From JAUIIK01 sp963745675 (GTDB taxonomy: Bacteria; Chloroflexota; Chloroflexia; Thermomicrobiales; CFX8), in contig CAVUYM010000008.1 in the NCBI GenBank assembly GCA_963745675.1, positions 350,009 to 414,008 of the forward strand: 64,000 nucleotides of DNA. Reading direction: 5' to 3'. How positions within the stretch are numbered: position 1 is the stretch's first letter; every line of letters starts with the position of its first letter. The position numbers were made by a program, and so were the translations under genes. Below are positions 1-7,871 of the stretch, piece after piece. The notes under the pieces were generated by a model. The model worked only from the letters and a program-made list of their open reading frames with translations, did no database searches and was not told the DNA's origin.

Positions 1-668
1 TATAGGATGCTTTGTCCAGCGGATGATCGTTGACAGGGTACCAGGTCGGCGCTCCAGTTGGTTCGCTTAGCACATATGCGCCGTCGTCCGTGGTCTTCCA
101 TCCGACAGCTTCCTGGAATGGACCTGCCGTCGCTTCAGGAATGCCGACGTAAACAACGGATATCTCGATGCTTTGACCGGCTTCGACACGATCCGGCAGG
201 TCAACCCGCAATTCGCTACCGTTGCGGCTGAACTCAGTCGCGACCCCGTCGACATGTAATTCTGTTATGTCAAACCCTGAGAAATCCAGATACAACCAGT
301 CGATGGCTTCAGTAACGACCGCATCAATCGCAACGTTGCCATGCAGTAGATCCGTGTCGGGCTCGTAACGAAGCTCGAGGTCATAGTGCAGGACATCATA
401 GCCACCATTGCCTGCTCCTGGATAATAGGGATCTCCGAGGCCGCTCGCTCCGCCGATACCTTCGGTGTTGGTCTCTGTTGACGCTGGGAGTCGATGCTGG
501 TTCGGTTGGCGTCGAAGTCTCGCCTGCGCTCGTTGGCGTACTTCTAGACTCGATCGCGGTGGCCGTTGGATCATCGTCGTCGCCGGAAATACACGAGGTT
601 ACAACGACCAAAAGCGCCAGAAAGCCAACACAACACTTCAGTGTTGCAAGCGTGCTGCTTGTCTTCAC
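1..668 (-). CDS. M1-family metallopeptidase lipoprotein, N-terminal part (frameshifted, runs off the window)
   Basis: The gene begins at 668 and runs leftward past base 1. Residues 1-26 form a lipoprotein signal peptide with lipobox VVTSC (Cys26), followed by an acidic run (GDDDD) and a Thr/Ser/Pro-rich linker. Near 480 the frame changes. The new frame reads GYDVLHYDLELRYEP about 95 codons in and TWYPVNDHPLDKASY at the window edge, which is the typical beta-domain start of M1 (gluzincin) aminopeptidases. The zinc motif HExxH would lie beyond base 1. It should be an exported, lipid-anchored peptidase cutting N-terminal residues from peptides. It is 15 bases downstream of the phosphodiesterase gene on the same strand, so the two are probably cotranscribed. 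The family call is firm; the frame change is likely an indel error. Confidence 0.8.
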
Positions 669-683
669 GAACGGTGCCCCGCT

Positions 684-1577
684 CTAGCCTTCAAGTGCCT
701 GCCCCAGTTCCGCGTTCGTGAGATAGATGAATGGAACGCGAACATCTTCCTGATGTCGGCCTGAGTGAGTGCCTTTCATGCCTTCGGGAGCGTTGTCCTC
801 TGGCTCAACATCGTGCTGGCCGTGGTCGGCGTGCAAGAGCAAGGCGTAGCCGTGTTCAGCGGCGGCACGCGCCATCGTTGCCAGCCGAAAATCAGTGCGT
901 CCGATTGCCTGACGCGAGCGAACACTGAATGGCCCTGCTTCATGACCAGCTTCGTCGACATCGAGCAGCTGAGCCAGGATGTAGTCGACACCCTCAGTGG
1001 TTCGCTGGACGAAAAGCTCCATCACTTCTTTGTCCAGGTTACTCTCCGCCCGCGATGGAATTGCGCTGTGCCCGGCCAACAAGATACCTGCCGTCGATAT
1101 GGCTCGGCCGCAAACCGCCGTCGACTTGCCTGCAGCAGCCAGACGAGCAAATGATGTATCGACGGTTAGCGTCTCCTCGCGGTTGCGCACATTGTGGCGC
1201 TCAGGCGATGCGCCGGACGCGATTGTCGAGAAGTTGACTGGTGTGATCGCAGGTAGGACGGATTGCAGTTCAACCTGTCGAACATTTGCAAGTGCGTTGA
1301 AGGTGTGGGCGATATTATTGTGGCATTTCCATGTTGCCATCCCATAGGCATCGATCACAATATGGGCGATTCGTTCGCAGCCCGAAAGCGTTTCAACAAC
1401 ATCGACGATTGCCGCTTCATCGGCATCTGCTGGCAGCTCTGCGCCGAGGATCGTGCAGACGGTTGGGGCGAGGGCGCGCATGGAGGCGAGCGGCGCGTAG
1501 GCCTCAGGCAGGTACTCCAGCGCCGCCTCACTCGCCGGTCCAATTTCGGCCTGATCGGCCAGTAACAGATCGATCAC
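684..1577 (-). CDS. Alkaline-phosphatase-superfamily phosphodiesterase/nucleotide pyrophosphatase
   Basis: A 297-residue protein of the type I phosphodiesterase/nucleotide pyrophosphatase fold. The metal and nucleophile motifs appear in family order: DAYG near residue 77, the nucleophile region PVNFSTIASG near 113-122, DVDEAGHEAG near 205, HADHGQ near 248 and a late GTHSGRHQEDVRVPF near 270. These match the two-metal site of the superfamily. There is no signal peptide or membrane segment, so it probably acts in the cytoplasm on a phosphodiester or phosphomonoester that cannot be named from sequence. It is smaller than many family members (about 400 residues) and lacks a cap insertion. It precedes the M1 peptidase gene on the same strand. 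Confidence 0.75.
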   Translation of the reverse strand: MIDLLLADQAEIGPASEAALEYLPEAYAPLASMRALAPTVCTILGAELPADADEAAIVDVVETLSGCERIAHIVIDAYGMATWKCHNNIAHTFNALANVRQVELQSVLPAITPVNFSTIASGASPERHNVRNREETLTVDTSFARLAAAGKSTAVCGRAISTAGILLAGHSAIPSRAESNLDKEVMELFVQRTTEGVDYILAQLLDVDEAGHEAGPFSVRSRQAIGRTDFRLATMARAAAEHGYALLLHADHGQHDVEPEDNAPEGMKGTHSGRHQEDVRVPFIYLTNAELGQALEG

Positions 1578-1702
1578 AGGAACCTACCTTCCGAAACGAT
1601 GGCAATCGGTACTGAAGAATACTGATTCTATGTACTTGAAGATGATACGGTCGTAGTGCGTGCACAACCACGTAAATTTGTACGTCTATGGAAAGTTATG
1701 TG

Positions 1703-1933
1703 ATGGATACCCTGTTACTGTTTTTTGGATTCGTCGTGCTCTGGTTTGTATTCCAGCGTTTCGTGCTGCCTCGCCTGGGCGTCTCAACCTGAATGGTTCC
1801 GGTCCCTCCTCCGTTGGGGGAGCAAGAATCGCAGCAAGGCCCCATCAACCTCTCGAAAGTAGATGTTGAGAGCCTCGTCAAAGAGATTGCGGCAAGACCG
1901 CCAGCCGGCGAGCAAAACGATAGGGCTGGTTAG
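1703..1933 (+). CDS. Candidate small membrane selenoprotein (in-frame TGA)
   Basis: ATG at 1703 is preceded by GGAAAG (1690-1695) at ideal spacing. The first 29 codons encode one hydrophobic helix (about residues 3-22) and a basic end, VLPRLGVST. A TGA follows at 1790-1792. The same frame then stays open for 46 more codons (PVPPPLGEQ..., then a likely amphipathic helix INLSKVDVESLVKEIA) to TAG at 1931-1933. A 7-bp stem with a GTT loop starts 13 bases after the TGA, which fits a bacterial SECIS. If TGA is read as selenocysteine, the product is a 76-residue single-pass protein with Sec30 just past the membrane face. Alternatives are two tiny adjacent ORFs (an ATG follows the TGA at once) or a base error at a Cys or Trp codon. 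I do not recognise the family. Confidence 0.5.
1806..1822 (+). promoter_or_regulatory. bSECIS-like hairpin
   Basis: CTCCTCC (1806-1812) pairs with GGGGGAG (1816-1822) through seven pairs including one G-U, leaving the loop GTT. Twenty bases separate the TGA (1790-1792) from the loop, and the first loop base is G. Known bacterial SECIS elements have a small loop with a G in its first two positions, 16-37 bases after the UGA. The fit is good, but short GC-rich hairpins also arise by chance. Confidence 0.45.
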
Positions 1934-1986
1934 AAATAGCATCCAGCCTCGAACGAGAGTGCGCTAGACCACAGCCTGCAATACGT

Positions 1987-4341
1987 CTAATCAGAGTGAT
2001 TCAGCCTGTCGACGCGATCGAGAACCGTTGCGATGCTTGCTTCGCCATAGCGCCAGATGCGATCGCCCAGTGCCTGCCGCCAGATCCACCGGACCAGCAC
2101 CGCCCAGCCGCACACGATGAAGCCCAGCATCACGTAGCCCGACCAGGGCAAAGTGCGCAGATCGAAGAAGGCGCGTAAACCCGGCACAAGCAGGATTGTG
2201 GCGTAGACGGCGTACATAGCCCCGACCAGATAGGCGGGACGCCGGTCGCCGTTGAGGCTACTCGCTCCTACCCAGATATGAGTCGGCGGTTGCGCAAAGA
2301 GCACGATCAGCAGCAACGTACTGACCATCGTCGTCGTGACTGCAGCCTGCGCCCAGATCACGTTCCCGCCGGTCAGCGTCAAAAAGAAATCGTAGACAGC
2401 GACGGCGAGTATCGACACCATAAGCGCCGCTGGCAGCACAAACTGGACGATCAAGCGCCAGAGATCGCGTGGTGTGTGGCCGGGCCGTGCCCAGATAGCC
2501 AGCGCAAGCGAGGGAATTCCGACGGTAAGCGTCGCGAGTATCGAGTTTTGGCTCGGGGTTAGTGGAAATTCTTGCCCAATCAGCAACGTGAAAAAGACGA
2601 GGAAGACGATAGATATCGTGCGCGTCAGGAAGAGCTTGATGTTGTCAGTCATCCCACGCATCACGCGCTGTCCTTCGGCGAACGCTTCTGGCAGGACATC
2701 GAAAGAATCCTCCAGCAGTACGATGTCGGCGGCGCTTCTGGTTGCGGGGCTGCCGCTACGCATAGCGATGCCGACGCTGGCTCGCTTCAGAGCCAGGATG
2801 TCATTGACGCCGTCGCCGGTCATCGCGACCCAATGGCCGCGTCGTGCCAGGGCCGTCACTAGTCGCTCCTTGTGTTCGGGCGTAACTCGCCCGAAGATCG
2901 TCGCGTCTTCCGCCGCCTGTTCAAACTCCTGATCGCTCATGCCGTCCAACTCGCGACCAGAGACGGCATGGCTATCGGTGGGCAGCCCGGCCTGCCGGGC
3001 GAGCGCGAGCACCGTATCCGGGCTGTCGCCCGAAATCACTTTCAAGCCGATCCCCAGCTCGGTGAACGCTTTGATCGTGCGTTCAACACCCGGTCGCAAT
3101 TCATCGTTGAGCGCAATCAGTCCGAGTATTTCCAACTCCAATGGCAACGTCGGTCCAGCTTCGCCATCCTGGAGCGGTGTTGCAAGCGGTCCACGGGCAA
3201 AGAGCAGCACCCGGAAGCCGCGACCGGCCCAGTCTTTGAGACAACTTTCCACGTCATCTGCAATGCCTGAAGCGGCTGCGAGGAGCACTTCCGGCGCTCC
3301 AAGTATGAGCGCTGTCGACGAATCGTCGTTGAATGCCAGGCCGCTCCACTTCCAGCTTGATGAGAAGGTCACTTCATCGGCGAGCTCTCGTTTGGTCCCT
3401 GAGAGCCCCGCCGCTATCGCCTCTGAGGTCTTGTTCGGCGATGATCCGCTAGCGGCGAAGTCTCCGACCAGTTTTTCCAGCTCATCCTTATCGATGCCAT
3501 AGGGGATGATCGTTTCGAGTGCCAGCCGCTGCGTCGTCAACGTGCCGGTCTTGTCGACGCAGAGCAAGTCGATATGGCTCAGCGATTCGACGGCGTTGAT
3601 CCTCTGGATGAGCGCGCCCTTAGGTGCGATACGCAGCACGGCCAGCGAATAGGCGACGGTGATCATCAGGATTAGCCCCTGTGGCACGAGAGCTACCAGG
3701 ACCGCTGAAGCCTGGACCGTTTCGACTATCGGTAAGCGCCCGTAGAAGCCGCCAAAGGCCTGGAAAACTTGCAGGGCCAGCAACACGACGACGACCGTCA
3801 TCGAGCGGATGATCGTGTCTACGTCGCTTTGCAGCGGCGTCTTCACATTGCGGTAGGCGCGGGCCTGGGAGGTCACCCGTTGTGTCGCGCTCTTTTCACC
3901 CACGTTGAGCGCTTCGCAGAGCCCGCTACCGGTCATGCAGGTGCTCCCGGCCAGCAGCACGTCACCCTTTCTCTTGGGCACCGGGTCGGATTCGCCCGTC
4001 AAAATGGCTTCATCGGCCAGGACCGGCGTCTCGGTTCTCAACAGTGCATCCACCGGAAACTGCTCGCCGGTCGTGAATAGAATGATGTCGCCAACGACGA
4101 CGTCAGCCGGATCGATCTGCGTGCGCTGGCTGTTTCGGATGACCGTTGTCGTTTCTCGATTGAGCAACGCAATACGTTCGAGCTGGCGCTTGGCGCGCAT
4201 CTCCTGGAAGATGCCGATGACGGCGTTGATCAGAACGACGCCGGCAGTGAGTAATGCATCTCGATAAAGGTCGAGCAGTATGAGACCTATTGAGATGACG
4301 AACAGCAAGACGTTGACGGCGCTGAAGGCGTTGCGCCGCAC
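1987..4341 (-). CDS. P-type cation-transporting ATPase, CtpE-like
   Basis: From the GTG at 4341 the protein has 784 residues with the P-type signatures LTGESDP (about 114-120), DKTGTLT (phosphorylated Asp263) and MTGDGVND further on. Membrane helices occur near the N-terminus, around 180-240 and in the C-terminal third. The stretches around VPQGLILM and IDLLCVDKTGTLT resemble mycobacterial CtpE, a calcium-uptake ATPase, more than heavy-metal pumps, and there is no HMA domain. Conserved N-terminal sequence (GLSDAEVASRVAAGQVN) continues in frame upstream to about 4470 with no ATG, GTG or TTG, so the real start is lost, probably to a sequence error or an unusual codon. The ion cannot be proven from sequence; calcium is the best guess. 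Confidence 0.8.
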   Translation of the reverse strand: MRRNAFSAVNVLLFVISIGLILLDLYRDALLTAGVVLINAVIGIFQEMRAKRQLERIALLNRETTTVIRNSQRTQIDPADVVVGDIILFTTGEQFPVDALLRTETPVLADEAILTGESDPVPKRKGDVLLAGSTCMTGSGLCEALNVGEKSATQRVTSQARAYRNVKTPLQSDVDTIIRSMTVVVVLLALQVFQAFGGFYGRLPIVETVQASAVLVALVPQGLILMITVAYSLAVLRIAPKGALIQRINAVESLSHIDLLCVDKTGTLTTQRLALETIIPYGIDKDELEKLVGDFAASGSSPNKTSEAIAAGLSGTKRELADEVTFSSSWKWSGLAFNDDSSTALILGAPEVLLAAASGIADDVESCLKDWAGRGFRVLLFARGPLATPLQDGEAGPTLPLELEILGLIALNDELRPGVERTIKAFTELGIGLKVISGDSPDTVLALARQAGLPTDSHAVSGRELDGMSDQEFEQAAEDATIFGRVTPEHKERLVTALARRGHWVAMTGDGVNDILALKRASVGIAMRSGSPATRSAADIVLLEDSFDVLPEAFAEGQRVMRGMTDNIKLFLTRTISIVFLVFFTLLIGQEFPLTPSQNSILATLTVGIPSLALAIWARPGHTPRDLWRLIVQFVLPAALMVSILAVAVYDFFLTLTGGNVIWAQAAVTTTMVSTLLLIVLFAQPPTHIWVGASSLNGDRRPAYLVGAMYAVYATILLVPGLRAFFDLRTLPWSGYVMLGFIVCGWAVLVRWIWRQALGDRIWRYGEASIATVLDRVDRLNHSD

Positions 4342-4501
4342 GATCTGCCAGGTAGCGTCTCCCGATGCTGAAGGGGTGGTGTTAACCTGCCCTGCAGCAA
4401 CCCTGCTGGCTACTTCCGCATCAGAGAGACCCGTCCCGAGCTTTATGTCCAGTGTAGGGGCGAGTTTGACAGTGTTTGCCTGCGAACTCGCGACGACTTC
4501 G

Positions 4502-5464
4502 CTAGACGTAGGGAAGTACCTCTTCTATGACTCGTTCCAACTGCCCAAACTGATCCCATCCAGTCACTCGCAGCGTCACCTCATCGATGCCCATTTCTTT
4601 ATAGACCCGCAGATGTTCGATGCATTGTTCCGGGCTGCCCGTCGCAACCCAGGAGTCGACGAAATCGATGTCGTAGTCTTCGGTGTAGTAGATGTCCAGA
4701 AACTTCTTCGACTCGTCGAGCGCAGCCTGTTTGTCCTCATTCACGTTGATGTTGTGATACAGATGCGTCTCGAAGCTCGACCAGTCTTTGCCCTTCTCGG
4801 CTGCATATTCCTGGAGATACTCGATTCTGCGCTGTACATCGTTGTGGTCGGACAGCGATGTCTCCCAGCCATCGGCATGGTTGACCGCCCGGCGTAACGT
4901 CCTTGTTATCAAGTCCCAATCTCCGCGAGCGTTATTCGCGATCCAGATCGGCGGTCTTGGCGAAGCTGCCGGGCGTGGTTCGATGGTGATCCCCTCGCAG
5001 CGATAGTGTTTGCCTTCGAAGGTGACATTCTCCTCTGTCCAGAGCCGTTTGATCAGAGTGATCCACTCGATCAGCCGCCCGACTCGATCGCGTGATTCCA
5101 ACCCATACAGCTCGCCTTCTATGCGCCCGCCCTCCTGCGGCACGATGCCGGTGCAGGCAACCAGGACGGTGCGTCCTTCCGCCAGCAGGTCGAGACTGGC
5201 CCACTGGTACGCCAGCAGGACGGGGTCGCGCAGCGGGAAGCTCGCCATACAGGCCGGGCCGAGTCGGACGTTTTTCGTTCGGGCCGCGACTCCGGCCAGC
5301 AATGTGATCGACTCCATCCGTGGTTTGCCGAGCAGGCTGTCTCCCACCCAGACGGAGCTGAACGCGCCTGACTGATCGGCGATCTCAGCCATCCGCAGCA
5401 TTTCCTCGGCAGTCGTTACGTCATAGAGTACGCCCCTGTTTGGAAGCGTCAGACCGATCTTCAT
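4502..5464 (-). CDS. LLM-class flavin/F420-dependent oxidoreductase
   Basis: About 320 residues of the bacterial luciferase-like monooxygenase (LLM) TIM-barrel family. The start MKIGLTLPNRG is typical, and ATG 5464 lies six bases after AAAGGG, better placed than the ATG at 5470. Other family segments are SSVWVGDSL, VRLGPACMASFPLRDPVLLAYQWASLD in pieces, and the C-terminal GSPEQCIEHLRVYKEMGIDEV. Members reduce or oxygenate substrates with FMN or F420H2; the substrate is not predictable. The stop lies about 30 bases from the first recognisable codons of the downstream P-type ATPase, so they may be cotranscribed. It is one of three LLM genes in the window. Confidence 0.85.
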   Translation of the reverse strand: MKIGLTLPNRGVLYDVTTAEEMLRMAEIADQSGAFSSVWVGDSLLGKPRMESITLLAGVAARTKNVRLGPACMASFPLRDPVLLAYQWASLDLLAEGRTVLVACTGIVPQEGGRIEGELYGLESRDRVGRLIEWITLIKRLWTEENVTFEGKHYRCEGITIEPRPAASPRPPIWIANNARGDWDLITRTLRRAVNHADGWETSLSDHNDVQRRIEYLQEYAAEKGKDWSSFETHLYHNINVNEDKQAALDESKKFLDIYYTEDYDIDFVDSWVATGSPEQCIEHLRVYKEMGIDEVTLRVTGWDQFGQLERVIEEVLPYV

Positions 5465-5526
5465 CAGCATCCCTTTCAAGTGTCTGCATGCAGGTGATCG
5501 ATGACATCCTAACCTGAAAACGCATA

Positions 5527-5542
5527 GTCCACCGGGGTGGAC
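5527..5542. promoter_or_regulatory. 16-bp palindrome GTCCACC-GG-GGTGGAC
   Basis: A perfect 7-bp inverted repeat with a two-base centre in the divergent gap between the LLM gene (minus) and the unknown gene at 5659 (plus). The same sequence with centre TG recurs at 10632-10647. Two near-identical palindromes, each next to a gene start, suggest an operator for one regulator; this is inference only. Confidence 0.4.
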
Positions 5543-5658
5543 CGCCGCGATGTGTGAACCTCAAGACTGCCGGGCTATCCCGCAGCACAGCGGCGCTCGT
5601 GTATCTTTGAAGCAGGATCGATTTTTCCCAGCAACGGGCAAATTCCACGGAGGATTCG

Positions 5659-6808
5659 ATGAGCGGAAACAGTCCGATAGTGCCACAGCGACGCGAGATC
5701 GAGATCATGCGCGTTCTATTTGAACGCCGCTTGAAGGATCGAGCGATCGCGCTCGCTGAATCGCGCGTTACCGGCTCTGGGAAAATGGTTGATCTGGCGT
5801 ACGAGTGGAGCAAGCTGGGCCCGACTGAGCGCCGTGAACGCCTCAGTGGTATTGGCCCGGAGGAGATCGCCCGCCTGCGAGATTTTGCCGAACTAAACCC
5901 TGATCTTGCCCGTGCAGTCGAAGAACTGGACCGTCGTGGTGTATTGCCACAGATCGAAGCTGCTGCTATTGATATCGCCGCCGCTGCGCGGGAAACCGAT
6001 GCGGCCAATGCTGCAGTCGAGAACACCCAGTCAGCGTCCATTATCAATTCGGAGCCAGCCGGCGAAGTCAGCCGCTACTACTTACACCTCACCATTTGCC
6101 GCGCCGTCCAAATTGTTCGAGGTTCCGTCTGGATTTGAAGATCTAAACTTGAGCGAATTAAACGTTGATATGCCGGACCTCGATCTTGGCCTCCCAACGA
6201 CGGACAAGTTCCTGGAGGAAGAATCGCAGCGGCGCGAAGAAGCTGCCAAAGCAACCGAAGAAACAATGGATCGCGTACGGCGTAGCCTCGACCGGGCGAC
6301 CCAGCGGGCATTTGACCGTAGCGCATCTGTTGGGATGCCCAGGAAAGCTGAGATAACGCGACCGACGCTCCCCTCGATTGGGTTGAATGACGATACCACT
6401 GCTGTACCACCTATCCCGCAGCCCGGAGCCGCGATTGAAGCTCCAACTTCGCTTGCGAAGCATCTCGAGCGGCAATATGTCGCAATGATCGGTTCAGGCG
6501 ATGCTCGCCCGACGGTCGATCAACTCGTGGCTCTCGCGAATGACAGGCAGATTGGTATCACCGAACACACGATTACCCTGGGTAATCGAAAAGAGGTTTT
6601 CGGAGGTCTCGCGACTGAATTTGGACAAATCAAGGTCAGGGCTGGATCCATTCCGAAGGCTATCGCTGGTCCAAATCTCGTAGTTATCCACGGTCGACTA
6701 GCCCCGCAAATGGCAAAACGTATTGAAGAGGGGTTCCTCGACATACCGGGAACACGCGCAACGGTTCGTGTGCATCCGGACGCTCGCGTCGTCGTCCTGG
6801 AAGACTAG
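5659..6808 (+). CDS. Hypothetical coiled-coil protein (one frameshift)
   Basis: ATG 5659 follows GGAGG. The first frame runs to about 6070 (SEPAGEVS), and the second frame carries on from about 6080 (PFAAPSKLFEVPSGFEDL) to TAG at 6808, together about 380 residues. The N-terminal half is charged and helical (RREIEIMRVLFERRLKDRAIA, RRERLSGIGPEEIARLRDFAE). The middle is a Glu/Arg-rich predicted coiled coil (EEESQRREEAAKATEE) followed by a Pro-rich linker. The last 130 residues look like a compact alpha/beta domain ending in ATVRVHPDARVVVLED. There is no signal peptide or membrane helix. I do not recognise the family. The frame change near 6070-6120 is probably an indel; two overlapping genes are less likely because the second frame has no start with a good RBS there. 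Confidence 0.55.
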
Positions 6809-6934
6809 TCCGAAGAGGAGCCCACGACACGAACTGTCGCCTCGCTGAAAGCCACGGAGGATGCTGAGCGCGAATTTGCCTCGACTGGATCTCGAAAATG
6901 TTGGATGCTGAAGAGAGAAAGATCTGGGAGAGTC

Positions 6935-6983
6935 GTAGGGGCGAAGTTTGTCTTCGCCCGGCTAGAGGGCGCGTACGTTCGCG
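6935..6983. repeat. REP-like palindrome, copy A (half element)
   Basis: GTAGGGGCGAAG-TTTGT-CTTCGCCC forms a small hairpin, followed by the core CGCGTACGTTCGCG (6970-6983). Copies B (12403-12476) and C (55777-55863) have the same plan, GTAGGG-palindrome then CGCGTACGT core, with a second palindromic arm that is degenerate or missing here. Confidence 0.65.
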
Positions 6984-7267
6984 GGTGAACACAAGGTCAT
7001 CTGTTCCACCTCATTCAAGGTAATAATCGTAAATCGGTTGGCATTGAGCACCTCGGGGCCTGGAAGAGCAACTGCAGGCAACATCGCTGTCGTCTTGAGC
7101 GGCGCGCAGCTGGGCACCACGGCGTGGATACGAAAGATTGTGTTCCCCGCTCGTATGAAGATATTGGACGTAGATCCCTCGGAAAGCTTTGGGATGACAA
7201 CGTTTGGGTCTCTGATCGGGGCAGAAGCAGGAGACGTACGTTCAATTTGGTGGAACACGTGATACAA
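6962..7267 (-). CDS. Hypothetical protein, possibly a frameshifted fragment
   Basis: An open frame of about 100 codons starting at a TTG. Its composition looks coding: segments such as IFIRAGNTIFRIHAVV and LNANRFTIITLNEVEQM suggest beta strands. It lacks a good start, and a different frame just upstream (7270-7365, containing HSEIIDPEAMTHLIGHG) also looks coding, so a longer gene starting near 7400 with a frame change near 7250 is possible. The 3' end runs into REP copy A. No family recognised. Confidence 0.3.
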   Translation of the reverse strand: MYHVFHQIERTSPASAPIRDPNVVIPKLSEGSTSNIFIRAGNTIFRIHAVVPSCAPLKTTAMLPAVALPGPEVLNANRFTIITLNEVEQMTLCSPANVRAL

Positions 7268-7871
7268 GGTTCACTCCTACCGTGGCCGATAAGATGAGTC
7301 ATCGCTTCAGGATCTATGATTTCGGAGTGTGGTGTAGAGAATCGTCCTGGTGAGAGTTTCGCCACCGAATCACTGAGCCTCTATTTTTCAACAGCCTTGC
7401 TGCCCTTGCCTACTCCATTACCTGAATCATCGATACGTCCAACATGGCGGACATTGTGCAGATACCAACAGCCGGTGGATCGAATACACAATCCACCGGC
7501 TGTTCATGTTCAGCCATTTGAGACTGTCAAGGCGTACGAACGCCCCGAAGAAGCCGGAAACCCCGGCTATGCCACAAGAACACAGAATGCCAGTTTGGGA
7601 CTTGTGGTGTATCGTCAGACCGTTACGTCGGTTCCTGGACCCAGAAGGGCTGGAAGCCATTGTGGCCGTCAGCCGACGTTCGGCCTCAGCGTGTCTTCGA
7701 GGATCGGGCAGAATAGCCACAGTAAGTGACCACTGCTTGTCGTGCCGCAATATCGCGTCACCTACGCCTCCTCTCTTGATCAAACTTCTGACGCAACTCC
7801 AATATAGCGGATAACCCGCCTGGACGCAAGTCCCGTTTCTCCGCGTTCGTATGCTGGTTCGCGGCTGCAAA
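7268..7871. other. Region without a convincing gene
   Basis: Open frames exist on both strands but none has a good start, biased codon use or recognisable motifs. The only clear structure is the 14-bp hairpin at 7467-7504. The part next to 7365 may belong to the fragment described at 6962-7267. Confidence 0.5.
7467..7504. terminator. Perfect 14-bp hairpin
   Basis: AACAGCCGGTGGAT (7467-7480) and its exact reverse complement (7491-7504) are separated by ten bases. No clear T-run follows on either strand, so a rho-independent terminator is possible but unproven. It could also be a remnant of a palindromic repeat. Confidence 0.4.

Noticed and set aside
1793..1933. Separate 46-codon gene beginning with the ATG after the TGA at 1790
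   Set aside because: There is no Shine-Dalgarno before this ATG and the product lacks a hydrophobic start; continuation through TGA explains the data better, though it is not excluded.
7427..7870. Open frame of about 147 codons on the minus strand
   Set aside because: Composition is Arg/Ser-rich with no motifs, no RBS, and an equally long open frame lies on the other strand; typical of chance frames in GC-rich DNA.
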